From JBMSHD01 sp049416425 (lineage in GTDB: Bacteria; Pseudomonadota; Gammaproteobacteria; Francisellales; Francisellaceae), in assembly GCA_049416425.1 (NCBI GenBank), contig JBMSHD010000017.1, forward strand, positions 1 through 24,846: 24,846 bases of DNA, read 5' to 3'. The notes beneath the pieces are model-generated. The model was given only the letters and a program-made list of their open reading frames with translations. It was not told the DNA's origin and made no database searches. Position numbers and translations under genes: made by a program. Shown in pieces: positions 15,173-23,394 of this stretch (its first letter is position 1; every line of letters starts with the position of its first letter).

Positions 15173-16819
15173 ATGAAAATAACCGCCGTACAATTAAATT
15201 ATATCGTCGCCGATTTTGAGTACAATTTTGCCAAAATCAAACAGGCCATGATCAAGCATAAAGATCAGGATCTTATCATTTTCTCCGAGCTTAATATCAT
15301 CGGCTATTATCCCTATGACCTTTTGGTTTATCCCGAGATTATCAAGCAGCAAAATGCCATCATCGAGCGTATCAGACACTTGACACATGAGTATAAAACG
15401 GCCGTTATCATCGGTGTCGTTCGTGCCATTGATGGGCTTAAAAAATTTCACAATGCGGCGCTTGTCATCGATCAGGGACAGATCGTGTTTGAATATCATA
15501 AAAAGCTGATGCCATCCTACGGCATCTTCGATGAATCCCGTCATTTTATTGCCGGAGAAGGTCAGCCGTTTTTTGAATTTAGAGGTCGAAAACTCGCGCT
15601 TTTTATCTGTGAAGATATCTGGTTTGATAATCATCAGGGCTATGACACCAATCCGGTGGCGACGCTTGAGCATCATAAGCTCGATGCGGTGATCGCCATC
15701 AATGCCTCGCCGTCGATGATTGGAAAATTTAAGCAACGCCTGAGCATTGCGCAGAAAATCAATCAGCTGGCAGCAGCGCCTTTTATCTATGTCAGCCAGG
15801 TCGGTGGTTATGATGAGATCGTCTATGACGGTTCAAGCTTTATCAGTAATAAAGAAGGCGAGCTTGTAGCCTTGGCGTCGTCTTTTGATGAAGATGCTGT
15901 TTCGGTTGATCTGGATAGGCTGCCTAAATCGGCGCTTGGCTGTCCGTTTCATAATAGCAATGAATGGCTGTTAAAACAGCTGATGCTGGGGCTCTCTGAT
16001 TATCTGAAGAAATGCGGTTTTACTCAGGTAGTTGTCGGGTCATCAGGTGGTATCGACAGTGCCGTGACGCTGGCTATTGCGAGCCTGGCATTGGGAGCCG
16101 AAAATGTCAGTGCCATCACCATGCCATCGGTTTACTCCTCTAAAGGCAGTGTCGATGATTCGGTTAAGTTATGTGAAAATCTTGGCGTGGAGCTGTTTAC
16201 AAGGCCGATCATCGAGGACTATAAGCTGAGCGTGGATGCATTTGAAACAGCTTTTGGCAAGTCGCCGGCCAAACTGACTCGTGAGAATATGCAGGCCAGA
16301 ATTCGTGGACGCGTGGTGATGGAGTATGCCAATGATGACAATAGACTGATGTTGACGACAGGAAACAAGAGTGAGCTGGCCGTCGGTTATGCCACGCTTT
16401 ATGGTGATATGAATGGAGCACTTAACTGCATCGGCGATCTCTATAAGCATGAAGTCTATGAACTGGCTGCTTACATCAATGAGGCATACGGTGATCTGAT
16501 ACCGCAGGCGATTATCGATAAGGCACCGTCTGCCGAGTTGTCAGAAGGTCAAAAAGATGCCGACAGTCTACCGGATTATTACTATCTCGATGCAATGTTG
16601 AAGCTCTATATCGAGCGGGATTTATTGCCTGAGGATGAGATTGTCGCACTTGAAAAAATAGTCAGTGAAGTTGATATTGTCGAGCAGAAGCGCATTTATC
16701 GTCTGGTTGAGTTAAATGAATTCAAGCGTAAGCAGGCACCACAGATTTTAATCGTTCACAAAAGACCATTTGGCATCGGCAGGCGCATGCCGGTGACGGC
16801 GCATTTTCAAAAAGTTTAA
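15173..16819 (+). CDS. nadE: Glutamine-dependent NAD+ synthetase
   Basis: The enzyme amidates nicotinate adenine dinucleotide to NAD+ with glutamine as nitrogen source. The N-terminal half is a nitrilase-type glutaminase with its Glu39 ('IIFSELNIIGYYP'), Lys110 ('YHKKLMPSYGIFDE') and nucleophile Cys146 ('LFICEDIWF'). The C-terminal half is the ATP-pyrophosphatase synthetase with S-G-G-I-D-S at 291-296, 'LTTGNKSELAVGYATLYGDM' and the C-terminal 'KRPFGIGRRMPVTAHF'. The 548 residues fit the two-domain bacterial form. It begins 15 bases after purE and ends the rmuC-cinA-like-purE-nadE group; the genes beyond it are on the opposite strand. Confidence 0.96.
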   Translation: MKITAVQLNYIVADFEYNFAKIKQAMIKHKDQDLIIFSELNIIGYYPYDLLVYPEIIKQQNAIIERIRHLTHEYKTAVIIGVVRAIDGLKKFHNAALVIDQGQIVFEYHKKLMPSYGIFDESRHFIAGEGQPFFEFRGRKLALFICEDIWFDNHQGYDTNPVATLEHHKLDAVIAINASPSMIGKFKQRLSIAQKINQLAAAPFIYVSQVGGYDEIVYDGSSFISNKEGELVALASSFDEDAVSVDLDRLPKSALGCPFHNSNEWLLKQLMLGLSDYLKKCGFTQVVVGSSGGIDSAVTLAIASLALGAENVSAITMPSVYSSKGSVDDSVKLCENLGVELFTRPIIEDYKLSVDAFETAFGKSPAKLTRENMQARIRGRVVMEYANDDNRLMLTTGNKSELAVGYATLYGDMNGALNCIGDLYKHEVYELAAYINEAYGDLIPQAIIDKAPSAELSEGQKDADSLPDYYYLDAMLKLYIERDLLPEDEIVALEKIVSEVDIVEQKRIYRLVELNEFKRKQAPQILIVHKRPFGIGRRMPVTAHFQKV

Positions 16820-16848
16820 AGTTGAGATCATGAGCGAGTGATAACAGG

Positions 16849-17559
16849 TTATCTTACAAGCCCCAAATAGGCGGCGGCGAAATACCCTAACCATTCATGA
16901 AGTGCCTGTCCGGTGATGAAGTAGTTTTGCGTCAGAGGAAGCCAGCTTAGGCGTACGCTGGGGTAGTCGGAGGTCGAAGCAATGACACAAATATGATGTT
17001 GACGAAACAGGTACATCGCTCTTTTCATGTGGGTCGCGCCGGTGACCAGATAATAGCATTTATCTTTATTTAGCATGCGGCCTAAAAACAAAGCATTTTG
17101 AGCGGTATTTTTCGCTTTTGTCTCAATAATGATGTTATCTGCCGGGAGTCCCGCGGATATCAAGACGTTTTTATAAAGTTCGCCCTCACTAGGGCTGATT
17201 CTGTTTGGCAACGATCCACCCGAGATATAGATTTTTTGTGTGGTATATTTGTAGAGACTCAATGCATGAAGCAGTCTGGCATCACCGGAAAGCGAGGGGG
17301 TAAAATGATGATGATACTGAGTGAGCCCTCCGCCTAAGACGATGATATCATCGGGCTTTTTATCATTGATAGGGGAAGAAACCGATGGTGTGTTTATCCA
17401 GATCAAAGCACTGGCGATAACACCGGTGCCGATAAGATAGTACAGCAGAATGCTAAAGGCAAGAATCCATCTGCCGATACGTTTTTTATAGAGCAGTAAA
17501 GCCAAAAGCAATAAGACGATAATCAGCAGTGAGGGCTGTAGGAAGTCAGCGATTTTCAT
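16849..17559 (-). CDS. YdcF/SanA/ElyC-type membrane protein (DUF218)
   Basis: Two N-terminal membrane helices (about residues 7-25 and 31-54) precede a soluble DUF218 domain: 'DDIIVLGGGL', 'ARLLHALSLY', 'IYISGGSLPNRISPSEGELYKNVLISAGLPADNIIIE', 'KNTAQNALFLGRML' and 'YYLVTGATHMKRAMYLFR'. Family members (SanA, ElyC, YdcF) are linked to envelope integrity in enterobacteria, but the biochemical role is not known. Three ATG codons stand in a row at 17565, 17562 and 17559. GAGG touches the first, so the third, six bases away, is the best start. The gene overlaps the end of the upstream small membrane gene, so the two are co-translated. It converges with nadE; a 14-base palindrome at 16840-16853 lies over its stop but has no T run. 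Confidence 0.8.
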   Translation of the reverse strand: MKIADFLQPSLLIIVLLLLALLLYKKRIGRWILAFSILLYYLIGTGVIASALIWINTPSVSSPINDKKPDDIIVLGGGLTQYHHHFTPSLSGDARLLHALSLYKYTTQKIYISGGSLPNRISPSEGELYKNVLISAGLPADNIIIETKAKNTAQNALFLGRMLNKDKCYYLVTGATHMKRAMYLFRQHHICVIASTSDYPSVRLSWLPLTQNYFITGQALHEWLGYFAAAYLGLVR

Positions 17560-17824
17560 CATCATCCTCGTGATCTTTGATTCTAAACCATTTTTTCAGT
17601 TTGTTTTCGGCTTGTATAATCCAGCCATGCAATCTGGGGTGGGGTCTTAACAGTCGATTAAACCAGCGCTCGACTAAAGGTGATGCCCAGGATAGCACAA
17701 TGATGCCGGCAAAAAAGAACACAAACCCCGGTAAGATAGGCAAAACGGCGCCTAATAACGCCAGTGCAAACAACAGACAGGCAATGAAAATGAGAAGGAA
17801 TCGTTTAAATAGTTTTTTTGGCAT
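17546..17824 (-). CDS. Small PGPGW/YbaN-like inner-membrane protein
   Basis: A 92-residue protein with two adjoining membrane helices (about residues 8-29 and 31-48) joined by 'LPILPGF'. An amphipathic, basic segment with 'LLRPHPRLHGWI' and a charged C-terminal tail (KDHEDDDENR) follow. The pattern Pro-Gly turn between two helices, then an Arg/Pro-rich helix, resembles the PGPGW and DUF454 (YbaN) families of small membrane proteins of unknown function. The start has only a weak GAG upstream. Its end overlaps the following DUF218 gene, suggesting a shared envelope role. It is divergent from trpB; the 97 bases between hold both promoters, of which I could define neither. Confidence 0.7.
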   Translation of the reverse strand: MPKKLFKRFLLIFIACLLFALALLGAVLPILPGFVFFFAGIIVLSWASPLVERWFNRLLRPHPRLHGWIIQAENKLKKWFRIKDHEDDDENR

Positions 17825-17921
17825 GTTGTACTCATCTACCCATATATTTACTCGCCACCAAAGCGGGAGTGTGTTATTGTAAATACTATTAAAATTGTAG
17901 CGAACTATGGTGAGCTTGACG

Positions 17922-19100
17922 ATGAAATTATCGACCTATTATGGTGACTACGGAGGCTGTTTTGCCCCTGAGAGTCTGATCCCGGTGCTGGAAGAGATTG
18001 AGCGGGGTGTTATTGAAATTCAGAAAGATGAGTCGTTTCGCTTAGAGTTTAACGACCTTTTGACAAACTATGCTGGTCGTGCCACACCATTGACGCATGC
18101 AAAAAATCTGTCACGGCAGTTTGGCTGTGAGCTTTATCTCAAGCGTGAAGATTTGCTCCACGGCGGTGCGCACAAGACCAATAATACCATCGGTCAGCTT
18201 TTATTGGCGAAATATCTGGGGAAAAAGCGAATCATTGCCGAGACCGGTGCCGGACAACACGGTGTAGCCACGGCAATGGTCGGAGCCAGACTCGGGCTTG
18301 ATGTCGAGATCTACATGGGCACTAAAGATGTCAAAAGACAGGCGTCGAATGTCAAGCGTATGGAGCTTTTCGGTGCTAAAGTTCATCCTGTCGATTCAGG
18401 TAGTGCAACATTGAAAGATGCCATCAATGAAGCCATGCGTGACTGGATTACGCATGCCGAATATACCTATTATTGTTTTGGCACGGCGGCAGGTCCTCAT
18501 CCTTTTCCACAACTGGTACGCTATTTTCAGGAAGTCATCGGTCGTGAGGCAAGAGCGCAGATCATTCAAGCAACCGGCAGTCTGCCAGATGCTGTTGTCG
18601 CCTGTGTCGGAGGCGGCAGCAATGCCATCGGTATCTTCTCGGCATTTATGGCAGATGGTGAGGTGGCATTAATCGGAGCCGAGCCGGCCGGGTTGGGCCT
18701 TGAAAGTGGACATCATGCCGCAACCATGAATAAAGGTGAGAAAGGCGTTTTTCACGGTATGCATTCCCTGTTTTTGCAAAATGCCGATGGACAGATTATG
18801 GAACCTTATTCTATCTCGGCGGGGCTTGATTATCCGGGCGTGGGTCCTGAGCATGTCCATCTACAGGAGAAAAAACGAGCGCACTATTATGCTATCACCG
18901 ATGATGAGGCGCTCGATGCCTTTGAGTGGTTGTCAAAAGCCGAAGGCATTATTCCGGCTTTTGAATCGGCGCATGCCGTGGCCTTGGCGCTTAAACTTGC
19001 CAAAGGAGAACTTAAAGGTAAAAAGATGGTTGTCAATCTCTCGGGGCGTGGGGATAAAGATCTCGATAGCTATTTTAGTGTAAGAGGAGGAAAGGTTTGA
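17922..19100 (+). CDS. trpB: Tryptophan synthase beta chain
   Basis: TrpB joins indole and serine to tryptophan with pyridoxal phosphate. The cofactor lysine is Lys85 in 'LKREDLLHGGAHKTNNTIGQ' (E. coli Lys87). The phosphate-binding loop is G-G-G-S-N at 230-234. 'AETGAGQHGVATA' and 'SGRGDKDL' are present. At 392 residues it is full length (E. coli 397). The ATG at 17922 has GGTGAG seven bases upstream; an in-frame ATG at 17907 is less likely. The gene is not preceded by trpF or trpC, and the 97-base divergent gap is too short for a classic leader-peptide attenuator. I saw no TrpR operator. trpA overlaps its stop. Confidence 0.97.
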   Translation: MKLSTYYGDYGGCFAPESLIPVLEEIERGVIEIQKDESFRLEFNDLLTNYAGRATPLTHAKNLSRQFGCELYLKREDLLHGGAHKTNNTIGQLLLAKYLGKKRIIAETGAGQHGVATAMVGARLGLDVEIYMGTKDVKRQASNVKRMELFGAKVHPVDSGSATLKDAINEAMRDWITHAEYTYYCFGTAAGPHPFPQLVRYFQEVIGREARAQIIQATGSLPDAVVACVGGGSNAIGIFSAFMADGEVALIGAEPAGLGLESGHHAATMNKGEKGVFHGMHSLFLQNADGQIMEPYSISAGLDYPGVGPEHVHLQEKKRAHYYAITDDEALDAFEWLSKAEGIIPAFESAHAVALALKLAKGELKGKKMVVNLSGRGDKDLDSYFSVRGGKV

Positions 19101-19879
19101 TGAATCGATTCAGACAGAAATTCAATGAAAAAAAGCAGCTGTTTGTGCCTTTCTTCACCCTGGGTGATCCTGGTTTTGATCGCTCGTTTGAGATTATTAA
19201 GACGGCCATTGATGCCGGTGCCGATGCCCTTGAGCTTGGGTTTGCCTTTTCAGATCCGATTGCCGATGGGCCGCTTAATCAACGCTCGATGATGCGCGCA
19301 CTTCACGCTGGCATGAATTTTGATAAGGCCATTTTACTGTTAAAACGCATTCGCCAGGCTTATCCAGATTTGCCGATTGGACTTTTGCTTTATTACAATC
19401 TGATCTATCGCCAGGGCGAGGCGGCTTATCAAAAACTGGCTAGTGCCGATGTCGATGCGGTCGTTTGTGCCGATTTACCGTTGGAAGAAGCCGATAAGCA
19501 TCTTCAATTTTTAGAAAAATATAACGTCGGTTCGGTACAGATGGTCGCACCGAATTCGCCCGATCAGCGAGTTGGCGCCCTGTTTGCTCATTCAAGCGCC
19601 TATGCCTATGTGTTGAGTGGTTTCGGTACCACCGGAGTGAAAGAAACAGTGAGTGTTGAGACGATTCATCGAATCAAACATGTTAAAGCCTTGGGGGATA
19701 CGCCGATTATTGTCGGTTTTGGTATCTCAAAGCCCGAGCATGTGAAAGCGGTATTTGACGCCGGTGCCGATGGTGCCATTGTTGGCAGCTATTTTACCTC
19801 GTTGATAGAGAACAACCTTGATGATATAAAGCAGGTCAAACGTGAAATTGCCGATTTTATTCATCGTGTCAAACAGTAG
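19100..19879 (+). CDS. trpA: Tryptophan synthase alpha chain
   Basis: TrpA cleaves indole-3-glycerol phosphate and passes indole through a tunnel to TrpB. The TIM-barrel motifs are 'FFTLGDPG', 'ALELGFAFSDPIADGP' with catalytic Glu45 and Asp56 (E. coli Glu49 and Asp60), 'MVAPNSPDQR', 'VGFGISKPEHV' and 'GADGAIVGS'. The 'YAYVLSGFGTTGVKE' segment replaces the commoner '...SRAGVTG' loop, a family variant. At 259 residues it is slightly shorter than E. coli (268). The ATG overlaps the trpB stop (TGATG), with GGAGG and AAAGG upstream, so the two are coupled. rsmH starts 15 bases later on the same strand. Confidence 0.96.
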   Translation: MNRFRQKFNEKKQLFVPFFTLGDPGFDRSFEIIKTAIDAGADALELGFAFSDPIADGPLNQRSMMRALHAGMNFDKAILLLKRIRQAYPDLPIGLLLYYNLIYRQGEAAYQKLASADVDAVVCADLPLEEADKHLQFLEKYNVGSVQMVAPNSPDQRVGALFAHSSAYAYVLSGFGTTGVKETVSVETIHRIKHVKALGDTPIIVGFGISKPEHVKAVFDAGADGAIVGSYFTSLIENNLDDIKQVKREIADFIHRVKQ

Positions 19880-19894
19880 TAGAAATAAACAAAC

Positions 19895-20812
19895 ATGCAT
19901 TATTCCGTTTTATTACATGAATCCATCGAGGCCTTAGCCATAAAGCCAGATGGCATCTATATCGATGGTACCTTTGGTCGTGGAGGTCATGCCACCGAAA
20001 TCTTGAAACGCCTAAGTGGTGAAGGACGTCTGATTGCCTTTGATCGTGATCCTCGAGCCGTTGCCTTTGCCAGAGAGACGATGAAACAGGCTAATTTCAC
20101 CATGATTTATGCACCGTTTTCTTCCATGGGAAAATGGGTAGAAGATCAAGGACTCATGGGTAAGATCGATGGCATTATTCTTGATCTTGGTGTCTCTTCT
20201 CCGCAGCTCGATGAAGCGGAAAGAGGATTTAGTTTTATGCGATCAGGTCCTTTGGATATGCGTATGGATCCAGATTCTGGACGGTCTGCCCGCGATGTCT
20301 TGATTGAGGAAGAGGTACAAACACTTTGTGATATTTTCAGACAGTTCGGTGAGGAGCGCCATGCCTGGAGAATTGCCAATGTGATCAAGGCACATATCGG
20401 TGAGGAAAAGCCGCTTGATACCACCACACAACTGGCGGAATTGATCGCTAAAACCATCGGTAAGAAAGAGAAAAAACATCCGGCAACCCGGGTTTTTCAG
20501 GCCTTGAGAATTTATGTCAACAATGAGCTGGGTGAGGTTGAATCAGCTTTGGCTGATGTTTTAAACCTTCTTAGATCCGGCGGTCGATTGAGTGTTATCA
20601 GTTTTCATTCACTGGAAGATCGCCTGGTCAAGAACTATATTACCAGACAGGTTAAAGGCGCAGACAGGGAAATTCCCAGAGGCATGCCGATGTTGGAGAA
20701 TGAGAAACCGAAGATGAGCTGGATCGTGAAAAAAAAGCGAGCCGGTGAGCATGAGCTCGACGAAAATGTGCGCTCCAGAAGCGCCATATTGAGAGCGGCG
20801 GAGAAGCTATAG
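19895..20812 (+). CDS. rsmH: 16S rRNA m4C1402 methyltransferase RsmH (MraW)
   Basis: RsmH puts the N4-methyl group on C1402 of 16S rRNA. It starts 'HYSVLLHESIEAL' and has the SAM-binding 'YIDGTFGRGGHATEIL' and 'IAFDRDPRAV'. Further signatures are 'DGIILDLGVSSPQLDEAERGFSF', 'GPLDMRMDP', 'HPATRVFQALRIYVNNEL' and 'GGRLSVISFHSLEDRLVKN'. The 305 residues are typical. This is normally the second gene of the division and cell-wall (dcw) cluster after mraZ. Here mraZ is missing and trpA lies 15 bases upstream, so transcription probably enters from trpBA or from a promoter inside trpA. No clear ribosome site is seen before the ATG. ftsL follows directly. Confidence 0.97.
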   Translation: MHYSVLLHESIEALAIKPDGIYIDGTFGRGGHATEILKRLSGEGRLIAFDRDPRAVAFARETMKQANFTMIYAPFSSMGKWVEDQGLMGKIDGIILDLGVSSPQLDEAERGFSFMRSGPLDMRMDPDSGRSARDVLIEEEVQTLCDIFRQFGEERHAWRIANVIKAHIGEEKPLDTTTQLAELIAKTIGKKEKKHPATRVFQALRIYVNNELGEVESALADVLNLLRSGGRLSVISFHSLEDRLVKNYITRQVKGADREIPRGMPMLENEKPKMSWIVKKKRAGEHELDENVRSRSAILRAAEKL

Positions 20813-20814
20813 TG

Positions 20815-21141
20815 ATGCGGCGAGCGGAAGTTCGAGCAAGACTGTTTCAGTCATTGTTTAGTAGTATTTTGAACTTTCGAGTACTCTTTGCCTTCGTGTT
20901 ATGTGTATTTTTATTATGCTCGGCGTATCTTGTGGTCTTGGTGAAATTTAAACACAAACAGCTTTTAGATCAACAGCAAAAACAGATGGTTGCTCGAGAA
21001 AAACTCAATGATCAATGGACTCAGATCCTGCTTGAGTACAGCACGTTAGCTTCTCCAGGCAATGTCGAGGACTATGCAAAAGCGCATGACATGCATTTGC
21101 CAGAAGCTGGCGAAATCAAAACGCTGGAGCTTGTTTCATGA
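20815..21141 (+). CDS. ftsL: Cell division protein FtsL
   Basis: A small bitopic membrane protein: a short basic cytoplasmic end (MRRAEVRARLF), one membrane helix (about residues 21-43) and a periplasmic coiled coil ('KHKQLLDQQQKQMVAREKLNDQWTQ') ending in the FtsL phrase 'YAKAHDMHLP'. FtsL forms the FtsQLB complex that activates septal peptidoglycan synthesis by FtsWI. Assignment rests on topology, length (108 residues) and position between rsmH and ftsI. The start is ATG at 20815 or GTG at 20812 (TAGTGATG overlaps the rsmH stop); GGAG lies upstream. Its stop overlaps the ftsI ATG. Confidence 0.92.
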   Translation: MRRAEVRARLFQSLFSSILNFRVLFAFVLCVFLLCSAYLVVLVKFKHKQLLDQQQKQMVAREKLNDQWTQILLEYSTLASPGNVEDYAKAHDMHLPEAGEIKTLELVS

Positions 21142-22838
21142 AACGTACAGGGCTAAGATTTAGCCTTGTTGTGGTGCTGTTGCTACTGATATTGGGGCTG
21201 TTATGCTATAAGCTCGTATTGATGCAGACGGTGGAGCATGAAAAGCTTAAAACGGAAGGAGAAAATCGTTCTAAACGCAGTAAGGTAATCAAAGCCTATC
21301 GTGGTGAAATTTTTGATCGAAATGGCAATCCGCTGGCAATCAGTACACCGGTCGATACAATCTGGATTGATCCTTATTACCTTGATGCAGACGATCCGCA
21401 ATTATTACGTATTCTAGATATGCTTGGGCTTTCTGATGATGAAAAAGAAAACATTATTGTGCGCATTAAACAACGCCAGGGCAGAAGCGGGTTTGTCTAT
21501 CTTAAGCGTCAGGTTTCCCCATTCCTGGCGGATAAAATTGAGGCCATGAATATCCCAGGTATTCATTTTGAGAATGAATTTAAACGTTTTTATCCCGATG
21601 CGGCGGTGACGTCTCAACTCGTTGGCTTTACCGATGTCGATGGCAATGGGCAGGAAGGTGTAGAGCTTGAGTTTGATAAATATTTAAGAGGAAAAGACGG
21701 CAAGCGTTCGATTCATCGTGATCTCAAAGGTGGCGTCGCGGCCAAGGAAGAGGATGATATTGCCGCGAAAAACGGTAAAGATATCGTGCTTAGTATCGAT
21801 AGACGAATTCAGTATCTTGCCTATAAATACATAAAGGAAGGCGTGATCGAGAATAAGGCCGCCGCCGGCAGTGCCGTGATCATCGATGTCGATAGCGGCG
21901 AGATTCTGGCGATGGTTAACTATCCCAGTTTTAATCCCAATAATATGACGGATGCCACGGCCGAGAAAAGACGAAACCGTACGCTTACCGATGTCTATGA
22001 GCCAGGGTCGGTGATCAAACCCTTCACGGCGGTGGCGGCACTGGAATCTGGAAAGTATGATGTCGATAGTATCATAGACACCTCGCCGGGCTATTATCGG
22101 CTAAAGGGTAACACCGTCAGAGATTTCCGCAATTACGGCGAGATTGATCTACGCCATGTGTTGATGAAATCCAGCAATGTCGGCATCTCAAGAATCATCT
22201 TGTCTTTAGATGCCAATATTCTGGCCGATACCCTGCGGGATTTCGGTTTCGGTGGCAAAACGGGGATTACTTTTCCCGGTGAGCGATCCGGTTATGTGCC
22301 TCAGCCGCGTAAATGGGGGGAGTTTCCGCTGGCGACTTTATCCTTTGGTTATGGCATGAATGCCACCGTGCTTCAGCTGGCAGCCGCTTATAGTATTATC
22401 GCCAATGGTGGCAAAATGGTCAGACCGACCTTACTCAAGAGAGAGACACCGATGCAGCAGTCCTTGCAAGTAATAAAAGCGGAGACTTCAAAAAAGATGA
22501 TCGATATGTTGCGCTCTGTGGTTGAAGAGCAGGGTGGTACGGCGCCAAAAGCGCGTACGCAGGATTATCTCATCGCCGGAAAAACCGGAACGGTGAGAAA
22601 GGCCATTGCCGGTGGTTATGCCACCGACAGCTATATGGTGACTTTTGTCGGTATTGCTCCGGCCAGTGATCCTAAAATCGTCACCGTGGTGATGATCGAT
22701 GATCCAAAAGGTGAGAGTTACGGTGGTGGCTCGGTAGCCGCCCCTATCTCGGCAAAGATCAATGAGCATGTGCTAAAGGTTATGGCGTGGCGCCAGATAA
22801 GCGTCGATAAAGCAGGCTATAATACCCCAAGAAATTAA
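21138..22838 (+). CDS. ftsI: Septal peptidoglycan transpeptidase FtsI (PBP3)
   Basis: PBP3 is the division-specific penicillin-binding protein that cross-links septal peptidoglycan with FtsW. It has a membrane anchor at about residues 8-27, a dimerisation/pedestal domain (about 45-215, with 'AYRGEIFDRNGNPLAISTPV') and the transpeptidase domain. The active-site motifs are S-V-I-K (Ser291, Lys294) in 'EPGSVIKPFTA', S-S-N at 345-347 and K-T-G-T at 482-485. At 566 residues it is near E. coli (588), so it is complete. ATGA overlap with ftsL shows translational coupling. Directly after it, murE should follow; instead an insertion-sequence fragment begins within about 65 bases. Confidence 0.97.
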   Translation: MKRTGLRFSLVVVLLLLILGLLCYKLVLMQTVEHEKLKTEGENRSKRSKVIKAYRGEIFDRNGNPLAISTPVDTIWIDPYYLDADDPQLLRILDMLGLSDDEKENIIVRIKQRQGRSGFVYLKRQVSPFLADKIEAMNIPGIHFENEFKRFYPDAAVTSQLVGFTDVDGNGQEGVELEFDKYLRGKDGKRSIHRDLKGGVAAKEEDDIAAKNGKDIVLSIDRRIQYLAYKYIKEGVIENKAAAGSAVIIDVDSGEILAMVNYPSFNPNNMTDATAEKRRNRTLTDVYEPGSVIKPFTAVAALESGKYDVDSIIDTSPGYYRLKGNTVRDFRNYGEIDLRHVLMKSSNVGISRIILSLDANILADTLRDFGFGGKTGITFPGERSGYVPQPRKWGEFPLATLSFGYGMNATVLQLAAAYSIIANGGKMVRPTLLKRETPMQQSLQVIKAETSKKMIDMLRSVVEEQGGTAPKARTQDYLIAGKTGTVRKAIAGGYATDSYMVTFVGIAPASDPKIVTVVMIDDPKGESYGGGSVAAPISAKINEHVLKVMAWRQISVDKAGYNTPRN

Positions 22839-22901
22839 AACAGTATGAATTGAATTGGATTTCCTATATTCTGTTGAAGACGAAATGAAAAAGGGTTTAA
22901 A

Positions 22902-23069
22902 ATGAGCAAAAAACGCACAACTTACTCCGCAGAGTTTAAGACAAAGGTTGTCTTGGAGGCATTAAGAGATGATCTGACATTGGCGCAGTGTGCCAGCAAG
23001 CATAATGTGACGACAAAAAACATAAGTTACACCTTGGAGTCCACTTGCCAGGGGCAAATTAATCAATAA
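22902..23069 (+). pseudogene. 5' fragment of IS3-family transposase OrfA
   Basis: The reading frame starts with MSKKRTTYSAEFKTKVVLEA and continues 'LTLAQCASKHNVTTKNI', the helix-turn-helix start of IS3-type OrfA (usually about 90-100 residues). At about residue 41 the homology ends and the frame runs into unrelated sequence (S-Y-T-L-E-S-T-C...), stopping at 23069. The junction near 23023-23026 is where the aldo/keto reductase remnant begins in another frame. AAGGG precedes the ATG. The bases 22846-22901 are probably the insertion sequence's left end, but the terminal repeat and target duplication cannot be defined from one end. OrfB and the right end are absent. Not functional. Confidence 0.8.
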
Positions 23070-23373
23070 AGAAAAAACCAATCGTGCCAAATTAGATAAG
23101 GTACAAAGTTGGCTTTATGAGTCTGCTAAGCAGAGTGACAAAAGAGTTATAGAGGCACTGAATCAAGTCGCCTTATCCAAAAATGCAAGCTGCGCTCAAA
23201 TTGCTTTAGCGTGGCTGTTACATAAACCAGGTGTTGTGGCACCAATTGTCGGTTTGACCTCCGCCGTGCAGTTGACTGAGAATGTGGGATGTTTAGATAT
23301 TTTCTTAACGGAAGAAGATATGCAAATTTTAGAACAGCATTATGCCCCACACGCCACACCCGAGTACCAGTAG
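23026..23373 (+). pseudogene. 3' fragment of an aldo/keto reductase
   Basis: In the +1 frame the sequence reads V-T-P-W-S-P-L-A-R-G-K-L, then 'ALNQVALSKNASCAQIALAWLLHKPGV' and 'VAPIVGLTSAVQLTENVG', ending 'EDMQILEQHYAPH'. This is the typical last third of NADPH-dependent aldo/keto reductases (family about 320-340 residues): the W-S-P-L-A-R-G loop, the 'AQIALAWLL' helix and the cofactor-binding 'P-I-V-G' segment. The first two-thirds, with the catalytic Tyr and Lys, are gone and no start codon is available near the junction. An in-frame stop lies just before 23026. It ends 21 bases before the transporter gene, so the two were probably one operon before the break. Confidence 0.8.
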
Positions 23374-23394
23374 GATTATTAGAGGAGAAACCCC

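Noticed and set aside
15194..15736. 180-codon open frame on the minus strand
   Set aside because: It lies wholly inside nadE, where the plus-strand frame has all catalytic motifs; the antisense product shows no recognisable pattern.
16840..16853. Palindrome GATAAC-AG-GTTATC between convergent nadE and the DUF218 gene
   Set aside because: Its 2-base loop and lack of a T run on either side do not support an intrinsic terminator.
17825..17921. Possible trp attenuator or TrpR operator before trpB
   Set aside because: The divergent gap is only 97 bases, with no Trp-rich short reading frame, no terminator hairpin and no clear operator palindrome.
22846..23025. A complete insertion sequence after ftsI
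   Set aside because: Only the first about 40 codons of OrfA are present; there is no OrfB, no right end, and no matching terminal repeat or target duplication.
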